A stretch of 64,000 bases of DNA from NCBI RefSeq assembly GCF_013366805.1, contig NZ_WQMO01000002.1, forward strand, positions 22,604 to 86,603, in the 5' to 3' direction. Made by a program: the position numbers and the translations under genes. Under the pieces are notes generated by a model. It was not told the DNA's origin. It did no database searches and was given only the letters and a program-made list of their open reading frames with translations. Position 1 is the first letter of the stretch. Every line of letters begins with the position of its first letter. Source of the stretch: Wolbachia endosymbiont of Litomosoides brasiliensis (lineage in GTDB: Bacteria; Pseudomonadota; Alphaproteobacteria; Rickettsiales; Anaplasmataceae). This document shows positions 39,846 to 50,489 of the stretch, one piece after another.

Positions 39846-41015
39846 ATGAAAAATATAAAAATCATATCAGTAGAAGATAACAACGTTAGGCTAGACAGAT
39901 ACATCAGAAGGGTCTTTCCCAATTTAAAGCAATCTACAATTGAGAAGTCTTTAAGGAGGGGATTGATCAAAGTTGATGACCGCAAAGCTCAGTCTAGTGA
40001 CAGAGTAAACTCTGGACAAATTATAATGATAAAATACTTAGATTATATTGAAAACACTAATTCTGATTACAAACATAATGAAAAATTGGTAGAGCTATTA
40101 AGAAGCAACATATTATATGAGGACGAATATATATTAGCCATTAACAAACCTGCAGGAGTAATTGTTCAAGGTGGTATAAAAGTAAAGATTAGTATTAGTG
40201 ACTTGCTTGATCAAATTAGAGAGGGAGAAACACTTAAAATTGTCCATAGACTAGATAGAGACACAAGTGGAGCAATAATATTTGCACGCAATGTTAATGT
40301 TGCCAGATATCTTATGGAAGAATTCAAAGGACGGAGAGTAAAAAAAACTTACTTAGCATTAACCTCTGGCATACCAAGCAAGAATAGAGGAGTAATAGAC
40401 TACCCATTGATGAAGAAATACGTTTCAGGCCAAGAAAAAGTGGTCATTGACGAAAATTCATCCCAGAATGCCGCTACGCGTTTTTCGATTATAGCAAAAT
40501 TCAAACTTAACAAACCTTTCGTGCAACGTCCTATCATTCAAGTAGCTAATACACAGCTATACGAACATTGTAATTCGAGTTTGTTAGGAGTGCATTATCC
40601 AAGTGGCCTTTCCTCCTGTTATCCCAGTACCTTTTCTTGTCATCTCAGTGCCTTGACACTGAGATCCAGCAAAATTGATTGTAAACAAGCGCACTACACA
40701 ACATTTTCAACCAAAAAGCTGGACTCTAGCGTCAAACGCTGGAATGAAACCAGATCGGTTGCTTATTTAAAATTACAACCAATCACTGGCAGAACGCATC
40801 AGTTGCGCGCACATTTAGCCCATATAAACTGTCCTATTCTTGGTGATGGTAAATATGGTGGTAAAAAAGCTTTTGTCGATGGCATAGTAAGTAAAATCCA
40901 CCTTCACTCATATTCTTTATCTTTAAAGCTGCCAAATGATAAAAAAATCACTATTACTGCACCTCCCCCTGAGCATATCATAAAATCCATTGAGGTGCTA
41001 CACACTCTCTTTTAA
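39846..41015 (+). CDS. RluC/RluD-family pseudouridine synthase with an in-frame repeat insertion
   Basis: 389 residues. An S4 RNA-binding domain (VRLDRYIRRVFPNLKQSTIEK) is followed by the synthase domain with catalytic Asp in VHRLDRDTSGAIIFAR and the late motifs ITGRTHQLRAHLAH and LGDGKYGG. It modifies uridines in 23S rRNA. Residues ~224-301 form a Cys/Ser/Thr-rich block with no family counterpart, sitting between AATRFSIIAKF and TRSVAYLKLQPITGRTHQLR, and encoded by palindromic repeats. The frame stays open, so the gene may be functional with a surface loop. RluC is likelier than RluD from the sequence order. Confidence 0.9.
   Translation: MKNIKIISVEDNNVRLDRYIRRVFPNLKQSTIEKSLRRGLIKVDDRKAQSSDRVNSGQIIMIKYLDYIENTNSDYKHNEKLVELLRSNILYEDEYILAINKPAGVIVQGGIKVKISISDLLDQIREGETLKIVHRLDRDTSGAIIFARNVNVARYLMEEFKGRRVKKTYLALTSGIPSKNRGVIDYPLMKKYVSGQEKVVIDENSSQNAATRFSIIAKFKLNKPFVQRPIIQVANTQLYEHCNSSLLGVHYPSGLSSCYPSTFSCHLSALTLRSSKIDCKQAHYTTFSTKKLDSSVKRWNETRSVAYLKLQPITGRTHQLRAHLAHINCPILGDGKYGGKKAFVDGIVSKIHLHSYSLSLKLPNDKKITITAPPPEHIIKSIEVLHTLF
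40517..40750 (+). repeat. palindromic repeats inserted in frame in the pseudouridine synthase gene
   Basis: About 230 bases with two palindromic cores: ATCTCAGTGCCTTGACACTG continuing AGAT near 40650, and TCTAGCGTCAAACGCTGGA near 40726. The leading part (CACAGCTATACGAACATTGT) resembles blocks in gaps at 43.99 kb and 54.5 kb. It adds ~78 codons to the protein. Such coding palindromic repeats are described for Wolbachia. Confidence 0.8.
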
Positions 41016-41144
41016 GTGGCAATGCTAGGAGATTGCAAAGCAGTAATTTAAAAAAAAGCAAAGAAACCCCCTAGTAGCTAGTTATTTACATTTAACTTTC
41101 AAACATGGAGTTCCCTTATTCAAACGCTTAATAAGCGCAACTCA

Positions 41145-42096
41145 TGCTAATTCCTATTATATCAGAAACGAATAAACAATAATGGGAAAGAAGCTGTACT
41201 GAAGTAAGCAAAATAGCGAGGTTTAAGTGGCGTTAAAATCAAAATTATTAAATGAAAAAGTCTTGTAAAATCAGCAAAAGAAATGCTAAAAAAAGTGTGA
41301 AATAACGCATGTGTTACAAAAAAAACTAGCTGCTACAATTGCAGCAAAAAAGCGTAGTCTCAATGCCGTAGAAGAACTAGATTGAATCAGAGTCAATTTA
41401 AATAAGTTAAAGTATGAATACAAGAAAACCCTAATATTACCATTAAAGAAATAAGAATAAGAATCCAGAAAAATTTGGCTTGAATATCAGCAAGTCTACA
41501 GTACACCATAATATGCAAAAAATGAAGATGTTGTTTGTGCTGATGCGAGGTTCTATAAAAGGTTTAAAGATCACATAGACAATGATATTACATAATGAGT
41601 TTCCGTATATTACGCTAAAACCAGTTCGCAATTAACAGGATAAAGGTAGACAGGAAGAGTTTAAAAAAACTTAATGAGACTATTAGCAAGTATCCTAAAC
41701 AAGAGCTATTTTTCTTTGATGAATCGCGGTTTAGTACACATTAGAAAGTTGAACACTGATGATCTAAAAAGGACGTTAAAACACAGAGTAAATAAAATTT
41801 TTACCTCTACAGTGCAGTTAATCCTAAGAATGGAGAGGATTTTAGCTTATTTGCACTGAATGTCAACACTGATTATATGAATATATTTCTTGAACATGAG
41901 ATTATATACCTGCTACCAATTCACCTGATCAATCCTATTAAGATACTTTAGTTGTATATAAACAGAACATTTGCGTAATAAAGTCTATAATAAAATTGCT
42001 TTGCTTGAGAGCGCTTTGTGCAAATTTATTACCTCTCTCTCTGCAATTAAATAACTCTACAATGTCACTTATTTGAGCTATTAATAATGATATTAA
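41145..42096 (+). mobile_element. IS630-family remnant
   Basis: Plus-strand copy with left end TGCTAATTCCTATTATATCA and a decayed right end near 42096. The start (LKSKLLNEKV) is at 41229; the region around FFFDESRF and the C-terminal IKQN segments follow, with several frameshifts and deletions. Inactive. Confidence 0.75.
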
Positions 42097-42251
42097 TGTT
42101 AGCTTCCTTTTCTAGAATTGTTTTATTTTCTAGTTCTTACTCTGCTGTTAGTAAATTCATCTCTTTCAATCCTCCTTTCTCTATTACTACTAATTATTTT
42201 ACGTGAAAGTATAATTATTAAAACAGATAACATAGCCTAAAGTAAAGGCTA

Positions 42252-42432
42252 GAGGTAGAGGTACATAGAAAATGCAGCAAATATTACAGATGCAAGTAAC
42301 GCAAGAGTACCTAAAGAACTAGCTACAAGGTAAAATGCGTTAGCTTTGTTAAGTGAATTACCCAATACTTTCTCTCTACAAACAAAATTTTGGCTATATT
42401 GTACATAATGCCGTATTTTTACTTGTTACCAT
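42252..42432 (-). pseudogene. C-terminal fragment of an unknown membrane protein
   Basis: A minus-strand frame open from just after a TAA near 42432 to a TAG at 42252 has no start codon of its own and ends in a transmembrane helix (FYLVASSLGTLALLASVIFA then SMYLYL). The family is not recognised. The rest of the gap (42097-42792) is AT-rich leader of dnaJ without a visible gene. Confidence 0.35.
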
Positions 42433-42792
42433 GTTAATGATATTACGCTGTGTCACATCACCCACTTTTACAGGCTTAGGCTATAAAATAAGAGAACTTG
42501 GTTTAAATTGGTGCTGGCAAAGATTTTTCACTGACTGATTGAAATTTCAATTTTATTCCATAAGTTTACTTCAGTTTTTCTGTTAGTTCTGAACTTAGTA
42601 AGTACTTTTATGCAACCACTTGAGACGCATGAAATATGACAAATTTTACTTGTTTAACACAAAGGTTGTGGAAGAATTTGCTTTTGGTATTATTAGTACA
42701 CTATGTTCTTGTCTACATAGGAAACAGAGGCCACACTTGAAATTGATGTATGCAATACCTATCTTTAAAAGTTAAATACTGAACCGTTATAT

Positions 42793-43917
42793 ATGAGTAA
42801 AAAAGACTACTATGAGCTGCTGGGAGTAGGTAGAAATGCTAGTATTGATGAAATAAAAAAAGCATATAAGAAATTAGCGTTAAAGTATCATCCGGATAGG
42901 AATCCGGGCAACAAAGAAGCAGAGGAAAAATTTAAAGAAATAACAGCTGCGTATGAAGTTCTGTCTGATTCTGAGAAAAGAGCAGGCTATGATCGTTATG
43001 GTCGCGAAGGTGCTTCTGGTGGGTTTGATTTCAGCCAAGGTTTTGGCCCTGCAGGAGATTTTAGTGACATATTCAATGACTTCTTTGGTGGAGGATTTGG
43101 TAGCTCAAATAGATCAAAAGCAAAAAGAAGCACAACAGGAGTACCTGGAGCAGACCTGCGCTATGATCTTGAAATTACCTTAGAAGATGCATTTAAAGGA
43201 ATACAAGCACCTATACATTACGTCACGAACGTAAAATGTGACACGTGTCAAGGTACGGGTAGTGAAGGAGCAATTAAACCAGCTCAGTGCCATACATGTC
43301 AAGGAAGTGGTAAGATTAGAACACAGCAGGGCTTTTTTACAATCGAAAGAACATGTACTACATGTTATGGAGAAGGAGAAATAGTACAGAATAAATGTAA
43401 GAAATGCGGTGGAAGTGGACGCAGAAGAGATGGAGTAAATATATCAGTTTCAATTCCAAGGGGCATAGAAGAAGGCGCTAAGGTAAGGGTAAGCGGTAAA
43501 GGAGAAGCTGGAGTAAGAGATGGAAAAAATGGCGATTTATACGTATATGTTAAAATTACTCCACATAAAATTTTTACCAGGAATAAAGCGGATTTACATT
43601 GTAAAGTTCCTATAAGAATGACATTAGCAGTGCTTGGTGGTGAAATTGATGTTCAGTCTATTGATGGAGCTAAAATAAAAGTAAAAGTTCCAGAAGGTAC
43701 TCAGACTAGTACTAAATTACGTTGTAAGGAAAAGGGTATGCCTTATATGAACTCGCATACTCGTGGTGATTTGTATGTACAGGTAATAGTTGAGACTTTA
43801 AATCCAAATAATTTAACTAAAAAGCAAATTGAGCTATTAAAAGCACTTGAAGAAGAGGAAAATGCAAGTATACAACAGCAATCTGAAGGGTTTTTTAGCA
43901 AAGTAAAAAAAAAATAA
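42793..43917 (+). CDS. dnaJ: chaperone DnaJ (Hsp40)
   Basis: 374 residues. J domain ([20 protein letters not shown] with the HPD triad in YHPDRNPG), Gly/Phe-rich linker (residues ~75-115), four zinc-binding CxxCxGxG repeats ([32 protein letters not shown]), then the substrate-binding C-terminal domain. It stimulates the DnaK ATPase. It is 35 kb from dnaK and stands alone. All motifs are intact. Confidence 0.98.
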   Translation: MSKKDYYELLGVGRNASIDEIKKAYKKLALKYHPDRNPGNKEAEEKFKEITAAYEVLSDSEKRAGYDRYGREGASGGFDFSQGFGPAGDFSDIFNDFFGGGFGSSNRSKAKRSTTGVPGADLRYDLEITLEDAFKGIQAPIHYVTNVKCDTCQGTGSEGAIKPAQCHTCQGSGKIRTQQGFFTIERTCTTCYGEGEIVQNKCKKCGGSGRRRDGVNISVSIPRGIEEGAKVRVSGKGEAGVRDGKNGDLYVYVKITPHKIFTRNKADLHCKVPIRMTLAVLGGEIDVQSIDGAKIKVKVPEGTQTSTKLRCKEKGMPYMNSHTRGDLYVQVIVETLNPNNLTKKQIELLKALEEEENASIQQQSEGFFSKVKKK

Positions 43918-44420
43918 GAAATTTGCTAAATGATGTTAAAAGTAGCTAATTATTATTGGCTTCTTTAAAGTTATCCTTTATTACCTAATGTTTGGTGTAC
44001 AACTGTACGAGCATTGTAATTTAAAAAGAGGGAGAATGGGACTAAAAAACTACTTAACAAACTCTGTTCCCCTTATTACGGATAGTAAGGGTATTCAGTC
44101 ATCTTCAATCTGCGCAGACTAAAACAATGGGGTATCACATTATGTCTTCACAACATTCCTAGGTTTTATCTGTGTAAGCTGAAAAGTGTTTAAGGAAGTA
44201 GGACGTTAACCTGCATTGTTAGAGAGTAAATATTATCTAATAAGTGGTTTCTTTTACCTTATTTTCTGCCTAGTAAGTTTCTTAAGCCTTTACAACTAAA
44301 GGCTAGTCGTAATAAAAAGCAGCTGAGCTGTGACTATTATTTCAAACATAAAAAATAGGTATTAACCTGTGGTCTTTTTGCCTTTTTCGCCATTTAGTGA
44401 ATTTCTCAAAACTTATAATT
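43918..44420. other. gap of shared repeat blocks, no gene
   Basis: About 500 bases with no coding frame. It contains GTACAACTGTACGAGCATTG near 43992, related to blocks at 40560 and 54505, and near 44380-44415 a stretch (TTTTTGCCTTTTTCGCC then TAGTGAATTTCTCAAAACTT) repeated at 54783-54830, in both places directly before an IS630 copy. Confidence 0.4.
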
Positions 44421-44757
44421 AATACTAATTCTCATTGTTGGTAGGTCAAATAAGTGACATTGTAGAGTTGTTTAATTGCAGAGTGAGAAAGAGCGCTCTC
44501 AAGAAAATCAATTATATTATAGACTTTATTATGCAAAATGTTCTGTTTTAAAGTCTCTCAATAAGGGAGAACTCAGGTAAGTATGGTGGTAGCATATAAT
44601 CTCGATATTTTTAGGTACCTTTAAATTTTTTGGCTGATGCCAACTGGATAATACATGACAAGAAAGGCTTCTTACATTTGTTCAAGAAATATATTTAGTG
44701 TTGACATTCAGTGTAAATAAGCTAGAGCTCTCCCCACTTCTAGGATTAACTGCACAA
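44421..44757 (-). mobile_element. IS630-family fragment (C-terminal part)
   Basis: A minus-strand piece with the right end ATACTAATTCTCATTGTTGG, then the segments that encode the end of the catalytic domain. It breaks off at 44757 where the transporter pseudogene region begins, so the left two-thirds is missing. Confidence 0.65.
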
Positions 44758-44764
44758 TTAGAAG

Positions 44765-45500
44765 AGGGTTGAAGAATTGTTTAGTAAGGTGTAGTCTATT
44801 TTATGTATCGGTAAAGCAACAGAGAAGAAAGTTCTAAATATTAGGGACACTTTAAAAGTAGATTTAAAAGACTTAGAATCGTGCGGTATACTAGCTAAGT
44901 GTTTTTTGATTATGCTAAATAATTCTTTTACTACGTGTAGTGTTTACTTAGAATAAATGTATATTGCTAAATTTAGGTAGGCAATTATATTCATTTTATC
45001 AATTCTTTTGTTTACTAGTCTTTCTTTACTCAACAATTCAAATAAATTAATAACATGCGTCGTCTTAGTTATAGGAATTGCTTTGGTTACAAATTTAATA
45101 ATTGAGTTTTATGGCAAGAGAAAAGCTATATATAGCCTAATAACGTGCATAGTATATTGTGTTCTTAAATGGCAAGATTTTAGCTTGATAATATTGACTT
45201 CGTGTACTGCAATTTTAGTGTCCCCTTTCTCAAGTGTAATCATTTTTGAAAAATTGAAATCCAAGCTCTGGTTCCATATAACAAATTTCGTTACTTTAAT
45301 CACAGTATCAGTAATTGATAGTATCGTTGAGTATTTTGGGCTATTTAATATACACTTGGAGACTTAACTCTTAAATTTTCCTACGCATCAATATTAAGTA
45401 TTTACTTATTTGTAGCAGTACATTTATTTTATCTCTAGCAAAAAGAAGTGTACTAAGCTTTACGTCTAACCTGTTTTTCGACAGTGATCTCACGTTTCTA
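44765..45500 (+). pseudogene. VUT-family (YhhQ/queuosine-precursor-transporter-like) pseudogene, copy 1
   Basis: The main open part (from ~44985, 45008-45367 as one frame) reads as membrane segments with VTNLIIEFYGKRKA, close to the TD-x-x-x-E-x-YG-x-x-x-A motif of VUT (COG1738) transporters, then FSSVIIFEKLKSKLW and SVIDSIVEYFG, like the last family block. The initiator reads ATA where copy 2 has ATG, and the C-terminal FSYASILSIY segment is out of frame. A second, differently damaged copy is at 51.35 kb. The upstream 44765-44900 part is a remnant of another gene shared by both copies. Assignment of the family is by motif only. Confidence 0.5.
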
Positions 45501-45649
45501 AAGCTGAGCAGTTCATACTAGCAAGGTGCTAGCTACTGCAAGATTAAATTAGCTATAATAGTCTTACAAACTCAGACATTTTGTTTACTTTGGTGGCAGG
45601 GTGTTTCACAGTGAATTCTGAAGTATATTAACTTTATGCATAATATTGC

Positions 45650-46563
45650 TTAAAATCAGCAAATTGGACGAAAAAGTTGTGGAATTAGCAAAAGAAATAC
45701 TGAAGAAAATGCAAAATAATGCGTATGTTACAAAAAAAACAAATGCTGTAATTGTAGCAAAAAAGTACAGTATAACAGCTGTAGCAAAAATATGTTATAT
45801 TTCAGAACAGACATGGATAAAGCACCAAGAAAACCATAATATTACCATTAAAGAAATGAGAATAAGAATCCAGAAGAGGTTTGGCTTGAATGTCAGCAAG
45901 TCTACAGCGTACTGTAATGTGCAAAAATGAAGTTCCATATATTACGCCAAGGCCAATCTTGTCATGAATTGCGCTAGTTGGGGTATAAGTTAAAAATTTA
46001 ACAGAACGTTCTGCGCAATAAAGTCTATAATACAATCGATCTGCAATTAAACAACCCTGCAATGTTACTTATTTGACTTATTAACAATGATAATTTGTAT
46101 TACCAACAGTCTCATTAAGCTTTTTTTAAATTCTTCTTGTCTACCTTTATCTTGTTCATTGTGAATTAATCTTGGCGTAATAATATCAAAACTTCGTTTT
46201 TTACATATTGGTGTACTGTAGACTTGCTGACATTCAAGCCAAACCTCTTCTGGATTCTTATTCTCATTTCTTTAATGGTAATATTATGGTTTTCTTGGTG
46301 CTTTATCCATGTCTGTTCTGAAATATAACATATTTTTGCTACAGCTGTTATACTGTACTTTTTTGCTACAATTACAGCATTTGTTTTTTTTGTAACATAC
46401 GCATTATTTTGCATTTTCTTCAGTATTTTTTTTGCTAATTCCACAACTTTTTCATCCAATAATTTTGATTTCAACGCCACTTAAACTCGCTATTTTACTT
46501 ACTTCAGCATGGCTTCTTCTCCATCATTATCTATCAGTTTCCTCTACAGCGGGAACTAGTATA
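45650..46563. mobile_element. fold-back IS630 composite, copy C (inverted relative to A and B)
   Basis: A plus-strand copy (with deletions) from 45650 ends at a right end at 46099, where it joins an inverted N-terminal half (46100-46563) whose start reads MALKSKLLDEKVVELAKKIL. Reverse-complemented, this is the plan of copies A and B with the same junction (TTGGTAA then TACAAATTATCATTG). The two arms encode almost identical N-terminal proteins, so this copy is the least diverged. No catalytic domain is intact. Confidence 0.8.
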
Positions 46564-46954
46564 ACACTTTCTTTAACGTACATCTCTTTGTTACAGCTGG
46601 AAATTGAACATTTAACCCTGATTTATGACCTCAATAGAATGCCTTAGCTAATTGATCAGAAGATTGTGAAAAATTCTTTATGCACTCTTCCAAAGATATT
46701 GACAATTTTTTTGTTTGTGTAAGTGTAATAGATCATTTAGTGATTAGCAATGCCCAGCGGGATGATTTTGTTGAAGAGTGAATTAGAGCAGGCAAAAAAA
46801 ACTCAAGCAGTATTGTTTATGTTTTATCTACAAAAAACGGTAAGTTTACTTTTTAGCCCAATCTATAAGGTGTAGCTTAAAATCAGTGAACAAAAAAATC
46901 TCATTACCCAAAAAGTATGCTATTTAATATAGTCTGAGCTATCTAAATAAATTT
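46564..46954. other. gap without an identifiable gene
   Basis: About 390 bases. Short frames on the plus strand (for example VISNAQRDDFVEE then a stop at ~46780) suggest gene debris, but I cannot assign a family. The last ~60 bases are the leader of the M23-like lipoprotein gene. Confidence 0.35.
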
Positions 46955-47572
46955 ATGTGGCATATAGCCCCGTTCTTTGTGTTATCAGCAATATTAGTAA
47001 GCTGTGGCGTACAAAAACCTGTACTTGTGTTACTTAAAGGCGAGGAATTTTATGGAAAGAGAGACCTAGAACGTACAAGGGAATACCATTTAACTAGAGA
47101 GGATGTAAATTTTTCGGTGCGAAAAGAAAGTAGAAAAGTTGCTATAAGTGAGGTATATAACAACAACGCGCAAGATATAGCGGTCAACAAGGTAAGTTAT
47201 AAATTTGTAATGCCAGTAAAAGGTACTATCATTTCAGCTGCCTTTTCTGATGAGGTGTGTAAAGATGGAGTAAAAATCGCTGCCCAACGTGGAACAAACG
47301 TGATTGCTTCTGCCCCTGGTGAAGTGATATACGTAGGCAAAGGACTGAGGTGGTATGGAAATTTAATTATAGTGGAACACAAAGATAATTACGTAACTGT
47401 ATACTCCTACTTAAAGAACATACACATTCAAATTGGTGATAAAGTAAAGCAAGGTCAAGTGATTGGGTCTGCAGGCAAGTCAAGTACACAAGATAAAGGC
47501 CCACAGATGTGCTTCACAATACGACATAATGGCCAGGCAGTCGATCCTTTGATGCATATGAACTGCGATTAG
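46955..47572 (+). CDS. NlpD/EnvC-like lipoprotein with an inactive M23 (LytM) domain
   Basis: 205 residues. A lipoprotein signal (SAILVSC, lipid Cys17) leads to a linker and an M23/LytM domain at ~80-200 (VMPVKGTIISAAF, GTNVIASAPGEVIYVGKG, GNLIIVEHKDNYVTVYSYL, GDKVKQGQVIGSAG). The usual zinc ligands are replaced: the H-x-G-x-D site reads KDGVKI, the YAHL histidine is Tyr in YSYL, and H-x-H reads MCF. It cannot be an active endopeptidase. Degenerate LytM proteins such as NlpD and EnvC activate amidases, so that role is likely. leuS starts 13 bases downstream. Confidence 0.85.
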   Translation: MWHIAPFFVLSAILVSCGVQKPVLVLLKGEEFYGKRDLERTREYHLTREDVNFSVRKESRKVAISEVYNNNAQDIAVNKVSYKFVMPVKGTIISAAFSDEVCKDGVKIAAQRGTNVIASAPGEVIYVGKGLRWYGNLIIVEHKDNYVTVYSYLKNIHIQIGDKVKQGQVIGSAGKSSTQDKGPQMCFTIRHNGQAVDPLMHMNCD

Positions 47573-47584
47573 ATTTGGATTTGT

Positions 47585-50182
47585 ATGAAATACGACTTTA
47601 AAAACGTAGAAAAATTTTATCAAGACAGGTGGGATTTTTCTGTTGGCAAAAATAATGAACAAGGAAAATGTTATGTGTTGGAAATGTTTCCATATCCATC
47701 TGGTAAAATTCATATGGGACACCTACGCAACTATGTAATAGGAGATGTGATAGCGCGTTACAAGAGAGCTTGTGGGTTTGAGGTTTTACACCCAATTGGT
47801 TGGGACGCATTTGGATTACCAGCTGAAAACGCAGCAAGAGATAACGATATTAACCCTGCAGTGTGGACAAAAGAGAATATAGATAATATGCGTAGGCAAT
47901 TGAGATCTATAGGTCTTTCTTATAATTGGGAACGCGAATTCTCTACATGTGAGCCTGACTATTACAAACACGAACAGAAATTTTTCCTGGATTTTTTAAA
48001 GCAAGGACTTGTCTATCGAAAAGAGTCTTGGGTTAACTGGGATCCAATAGACCAGACAGTGCTTGCAAATGAACAAGTAGTCGATGGAAGAGGGTGGAGG
48101 TCAGGTGCAATTGTTGAAAAGCGTAAGTTGTCACAATGGTTTTTAAAGATTACTGATTTTGCCGAAGATTTACTTGAGTGCTTGCAAGGCTTAAAGAATT
48201 GGCCGGAGAAGGTCAAAACAATGCAAGAGCGCTGGATAGGAAAATCTGAAGGGGTAACTATAGAGTTTGAAATAGTTGGCCTGAATAAGAAATTAAAGGT
48301 TTTTACAACTCATCCCCATACTTTATTTGGAGCTTCCTTTTGTGCAGTGGCAGTAGAACATTCCATTGTGCAAGATCTTAAGAGCAAAGAAATACAGAAC
48401 CTTATCAGTAGCATAAGAACACAGGGGAAAGATAACAAAAAAATAGGAATTTACACCGGACTGAACGTCAAACATCCGTTTCTTGGCAAGGAATTACCGC
48501 TTTACGTGGCGAATTTTGTATTGATGGAATATGGAGAAGGAGCGATTTTCGGATGCCCTGCACATGATCAGCGTGATTTTGAATTTGCACAGGAATACGA
48601 TTTGCCGATTATTCCGGTTATTTTTTCAGCCCATTTGGATGTCATTCCAGCGTATAACAAGGGTTCTCACAACACTGGATTCCAATGCCAAGCTACCAGT
48701 ATGACATATGATCTGAATGAAGCGTATGCTGGTAATGAAGTAATGCTTAACTCTGAATTCTTAAACGGACTAACGGTTAGTGAGGCAAAAAAAGTAATAG
48801 TTAAAAAGCTTGAAGAAAAAGGAATAGGTAAAAAAACAACAAACTATCGTTTGCATGATTGGGGAGTTTCAAGACAGCGTTATTGGGGATGTCCTATACC
48901 TATTATATATTGTGAAAATTGTGGTACTGTTCCAGTACCAGAAGAAGATCTTCCTGTAACTCTCCCAACGGATATAGAATTTACAAGTGGCGGCAATCCG
49001 CTAGATAAGCATCCAACTTGGAAGTTTGTTAATTGTCCGAAATGTAAAGAGCAAGCAGAGCGTGAAACTGATACGTTCGACACCTTTTTTGAATCTTCGT
49101 GGTATTTTGCTGCATTTTGTAGTGAGAATAAATCTATCAATGAGAATGCATGTAATCGTTTTATGCCTGTTGATTATTATATAGGTGGAATAGAGCATGC
49201 AATCTTGCATCTGCTTTACTCACGATTTTTCTGCCGTGCTTTGACCAAATGTGGCTATTTTGATATTAAGGAACCTTTCTCTACTTTAATCACTCAGGGA
49301 ATGGTCTGCCATGTAACTTACAAAGATGAGAATGGTAAATGGCTATTTCCTGAAGAAGCAAAAAGATTGATAGCACAAGGCGCTAAGATCCAAGTTGGAA
49401 AGGTCGAGAAGATGAGTAAATCAAAAAAGAATACAGTTGACCCAAATTTTATCATAGAGAAGTACGGTGCTGATACTACTCGCTTGTTTGTATTGTCTGA
49501 CACCCCTCCAGAGAAAGATATGGAATGGTCTGATGACGGCGTGGAAGGTTGTTCCCGTTATATAAATAAATTATGGCGCATGGTAATGCAACTCAAACCT
49601 ATTGTCATCCCAAGTCAACCCCCTGTCAACCAAGTAGCTGACACTGGGATCCAGGAAGACATGCTATTACATGCTAGAATGACATCAAATAAAAACGTTA
49701 CGGGCAACCCTCTAGAATATAGAAAAAAAATACACAAACTCTTGCACGGACTTACAGATGACTTAGAAAACTGCAGATTGAACTGTGCAGTGGCAAAATT
49801 CCGTGAGATTACAAACTTAATAGCTGAAATAGATATAAAAAATGGGAAATCTCTCATTGACGAAGGTATATGTATATTAATTAGAGTAATTGAACCGTTT
49901 ATACCACACCTGGCTGAAAGCTTATGGCGGGAAATAGAAGGCGAAGGTATGCTATATCTGCAACCTTGGCCAAAAGCTGCCAAGTCACTACTGATTGATG
50001 ATATGGTGACTGTGGCAGTGCAAATTAATGGAAAATTGCGCGCAACAATTGAGGTGGAAATTAACTTACCTCAAGAAGAATTAAAGCAAATAGCAATAAA
50101 TTCTGTATCTGATAAGATCAATCAAAGCAAAGTTTGCGCTGTATATGTTGTTCCAAATAAGATAGTAAATATAGTTACATAA
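47585..50182 (+). CDS. leuS: leucyl-tRNA synthetase with two in-frame repeat insertions
   Basis: 865 residues. Class I motifs: HMGH in [17 protein letters not shown] and KMSKS in [14 protein letters not shown]. The zinc site ([19 protein letters not shown] with CPKC later), the editing domain ([20 protein letters not shown] is normal) and the C-terminal anticodon domain are present. Two blocks foreign to the family are encoded in frame: residues ~346-377 after LPIIPVI, and ~672-702 after LKPIV, both from palindromic repeats. Both lie in loops between conserved segments, and the frame stays open. It follows the NlpD-like gene. Confidence 0.96.
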   Translation: MKYDFKNVEKFYQDRWDFSVGKNNEQGKCYVLEMFPYPSGKIHMGHLRNYVIGDVIARYKRACGFEVLHPIGWDAFGLPAENAARDNDINPAVWTKENIDNMRRQLRSIGLSYNWEREFSTCEPDYYKHEQKFFLDFLKQGLVYRKESWVNWDPIDQTVLANEQVVDGRGWRSGAIVEKRKLSQWFLKITDFAEDLLECLQGLKNWPEKVKTMQERWIGKSEGVTIEFEIVGLNKKLKVFTTHPHTLFGASFCAVAVEHSIVQDLKSKEIQNLISSIRTQGKDNKKIGIYTGLNVKHPFLGKELPLYVANFVLMEYGEGAIFGCPAHDQRDFEFAQEYDLPIIPVIFSAHLDVIPAYNKGSHNTGFQCQATSMTYDLNEAYAGNEVMLNSEFLNGLTVSEAKKVIVKKLEEKGIGKKTTNYRLHDWGVSRQRYWGCPIPIIYCENCGTVPVPEEDLPVTLPTDIEFTSGGNPLDKHPTWKFVNCPKCKEQAERETDTFDTFFESSWYFAAFCSENKSINENACNRFMPVDYYIGGIEHAILHLLYSRFFCRALTKCGYFDIKEPFSTLITQGMVCHVTYKDENGKWLFPEEAKRLIAQGAKIQVGKVEKMSKSKKNTVDPNFIIEKYGADTTRLFVLSDTPPEKDMEWSDDGVEGCSRYINKLWRMVMQLKPIVIPSQPPVNQVADTGIQEDMLLHARMTSNKNVTGNPLEYRKKIHKLLHGLTDDLENCRLNCAVAKFREITNLIAEIDIKNGKSLIDEGICILIRVIEPFIPHLAESLWREIEGEGMLYLQPWPKAAKSLLIDDMVTVAVQINGKLRATIEVEINLPQEELKQIAINSVSDKINQSKVCAVYVVPNKIVNIVT
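48622..48717 (+). repeat. palindromic repeat in frame in leuS, first site
   Basis: About 96 bases with cores CATTCCAGCGTATAAC and CACTGGATTCCAATG. It adds ~30 codons before the block [19 protein letters not shown], which in other LeuRS directly follows the PVI segment. Confidence 0.65.
49600..49690 (+). repeat. palindromic repeat in frame in leuS, second site
   Basis: Starts GTCATCCCAAGTCAACCCC, continues AGCTGACACTGGGATCCAGG and ends AGAATGACATC. The outer GTCAT and ATGAC pair, as do parts of the inner arms. It adds ~30 codons between the KMSKS-proximal domain and the anticodon-binding helices. Confidence 0.7.
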
Positions 50183-50278
50183 AAAATCTGAATAGTGCAT
50201 TAGTTTCTTAACTATATCTTTTTCAATACAAAGGGTATATATTTATACATTGTATATTTTTTCGCATGAGGAGTTATA

Positions 50279-50398
50279 TGAGAATAAAGAGATTATGCGT
50301 TTTAGGTATGGCTACATGGGGAATATGGATATCAGAATTGCAAAAGAGAATGACCTTAGCAGTGTCAATGGAAAAGCATGATGTGAGGTCAGCGTAAT
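50279..50398 (+). pseudogene. possible gpsA N-terminal remnant
   Basis: A GAGGAG site leads an ATG frame of 39 codons: MRIKRLCVLGMATWGIWISE and on to a TAA. The VLG-x-x-x-WG arrangement near the start resembles the dinucleotide fold of glycerol-3-phosphate dehydrogenase GpsA (VLGAGAWGT), decayed. Nothing further of that gene follows before purL debris. Alternatively, it is an unrelated short protein. Confidence 0.35.
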
Positions 50399-50489
50399 CG
50401 GAGAGTAATAGTACAGGCATGTCAACAATTCTAATCCCTTCCGCCCTCCAATAATAAATATCGAAACTGAGTTTTTGCATAACAGTAAC

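Noticed and set aside
45646..46480. Two near-identical ~100-residue proteins that could look like a duplicated HTH gene pair
   Set aside because: Both are N-terminal fragments of the IS630 transposase in the arms of composite copy C.
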